7,093 nt of DNA from Streptomyces sp. NRRL WC-3549 (GTDB taxonomy: Bacteria > Actinomycetota > Actinomycetes > Streptomycetales > Streptomycetaceae), in NCBI RefSeq assembly GCF_000721935.1, contig NZ_KL585387.1:169529-176621 (forward strand), written 5' to 3'. Shown piece after piece: positions 6,660-7,093 of the stretch. How positions within the stretch are numbered: the first letter of the stretch is position 1; every line of letters begins with the position of its first letter. The position numbers were made by a program, and so were the translations under genes. The notes below the pieces were generated by a model. That model ran no database searches, had not been told where the DNA came from, and saw only the letters and a list, made by a program, of their open reading frames with translations.

Positions 6660-7093
6660 GTGCTGACGGTCCACGCCGCCGACGCGGTCCTCGGCGCCCC
6701 GGACGGGGCGGACTCCGTGGCCGTGGACGGCGGCCTCGTCGTCGCGGTCGGTCCGTGGGCGGAGGTCTCCGCGGCCTTCCCGGCGGCCCGGGTGCGGCGC
6801 TGGTCCGGACTGATCGGCCGGGGCCTGGTGAACGCCACCGCGCGGGAACTGCTGGAGGCCGCCTACCACCCGGACCCGCGTGAGGCCGACACGCTCGGCA
6901 CCCGGCCGCTGTACGGCGAGGCGGTCGCCGCGCTCGCGATGGACGACGCCCGCTGGGGCGCCAGCGCCCGGCGCGGGCTCCAGCGGATGCTGCGGCACGG
7001 CACCACCGCCGTCGCCGGGACGTTCACCCGCCCCGGGGTGCGCACCGCCGTCGCCCGCTCGGGGCTGCGCCTCCTGCCGCCGGTGGCGGGGGG
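6660..7093 (+). CDS. Amidohydrolase/imidazolonepropionase-like protein, N-terminal part, cut by window edge
   Basis: An open frame starts at GTG 6660, 7 nt after the mqnC stop, and continues to the right edge (144 codons, no stop). The start LTVHAADAVLGAPDG, then VAVDGGLVVAVGPWAEV, resembles the small beta-sandwich domain at the N-terminus of amidohydrolases. The segment where these enzymes read PGLVNxHxH here reads GRGLVNATARELLEA (about 60-74), so the HxH metal ligands are absent. AAYHPDPREAD, DDARWGASARRGLQRML and HGTTAVAG follow. The Shine-Dalgarno is weak, which with the short gap suggests translational coupling to mqnC. Known relatives include imidazolonepropionase (HutI) and aminofutalosine deaminases, but without metal ligands catalysis is doubtful. 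The C-terminal half is not visible. Similar genes next to mqnC are, as I recall, common in Streptomyces and annotated only by domain. Confidence 0.8.
   Translation, partial: MLTVHAADAVLGAPDGADSVAVDGGLVVAVGPWAEVSAAFPAARVRRWSGLIGRGLVNATARELLEAAYHPDPREADTLGTRPLYGEAVAALAMDDARWGASARRGLQRMLRHGTTAVAGTFTRPGVRTAVARSGLRLLPPVAG

Noticed and set aside
5294..6838. 514-codon minus-strand open frame opposite mqnC
   Set aside because: It is antisense to an intact radical-SAM gene and has no recognisable motif or ribosome site.

Overview
The window is high-GC actinobacterial DNA that reads as a Streptomyces chromosome. Third codon positions are strongly G/C, GTG starts are used, and three promoters carry the -10 hexamer TAGGCT while a fourth has TAGCCT. 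The protein families present (SARP regulator, futalosine-pathway menaquinone enzymes, a one-domain cold-shock protein, a membrane Ser/Thr kinase) also fit. I see no insertion sequence, phage gene, tRNA, rRNA, CRISPR array or replication origin, so it looks like ordinary core chromosome.

Left part, minus strand (about 1-2250). Three genes point left. A cold-shock protein gene (1904-2107) has a roughly 120-nt leader holding a terminator-like hairpin, and two very strong stem-loops follow it. Next is a MerR-family regulator with a C-terminal ligand-binding domain (853-1677), behind a 19-bp-spacer MerR-type promoter. Last is the N-terminal 224 codons of a SARP-type activator (1-674), cut by the left edge.

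Right part, plus strand (about 2381-7093). mqnA (chorismate dehydratase, 2393-3271) is probably translated from a leaderless mRNA and ends in a clear terminator. A 398-bp non-coding gap with several perfect palindromes follows. Then come a transmembrane Ser/Thr protein kinase with an extracytoplasmic domain (3670-5316), mqnC (radical-SAM cyclic dehypoxanthinyl futalosine synthase, 5453-6652), and, 7 nt after mqnC, the start of an amidohydrolase-like protein that runs off the right edge and lacks the usual HxH metal motif.

MqnA and MqnC are the first and a late step of the futalosine route from chorismate to menaquinone, the respiratory quinone. The kinase lies between them with its own promoter, so a link to quinone or respiratory status is only a neighbourhood argument. 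No wholly new system is evident. The items most worth a second look are the csp leader, the gene downstream of mqnC, the kinase sensor domain between two mqn genes, and the palindromes upstream of the kinase and mqnA.
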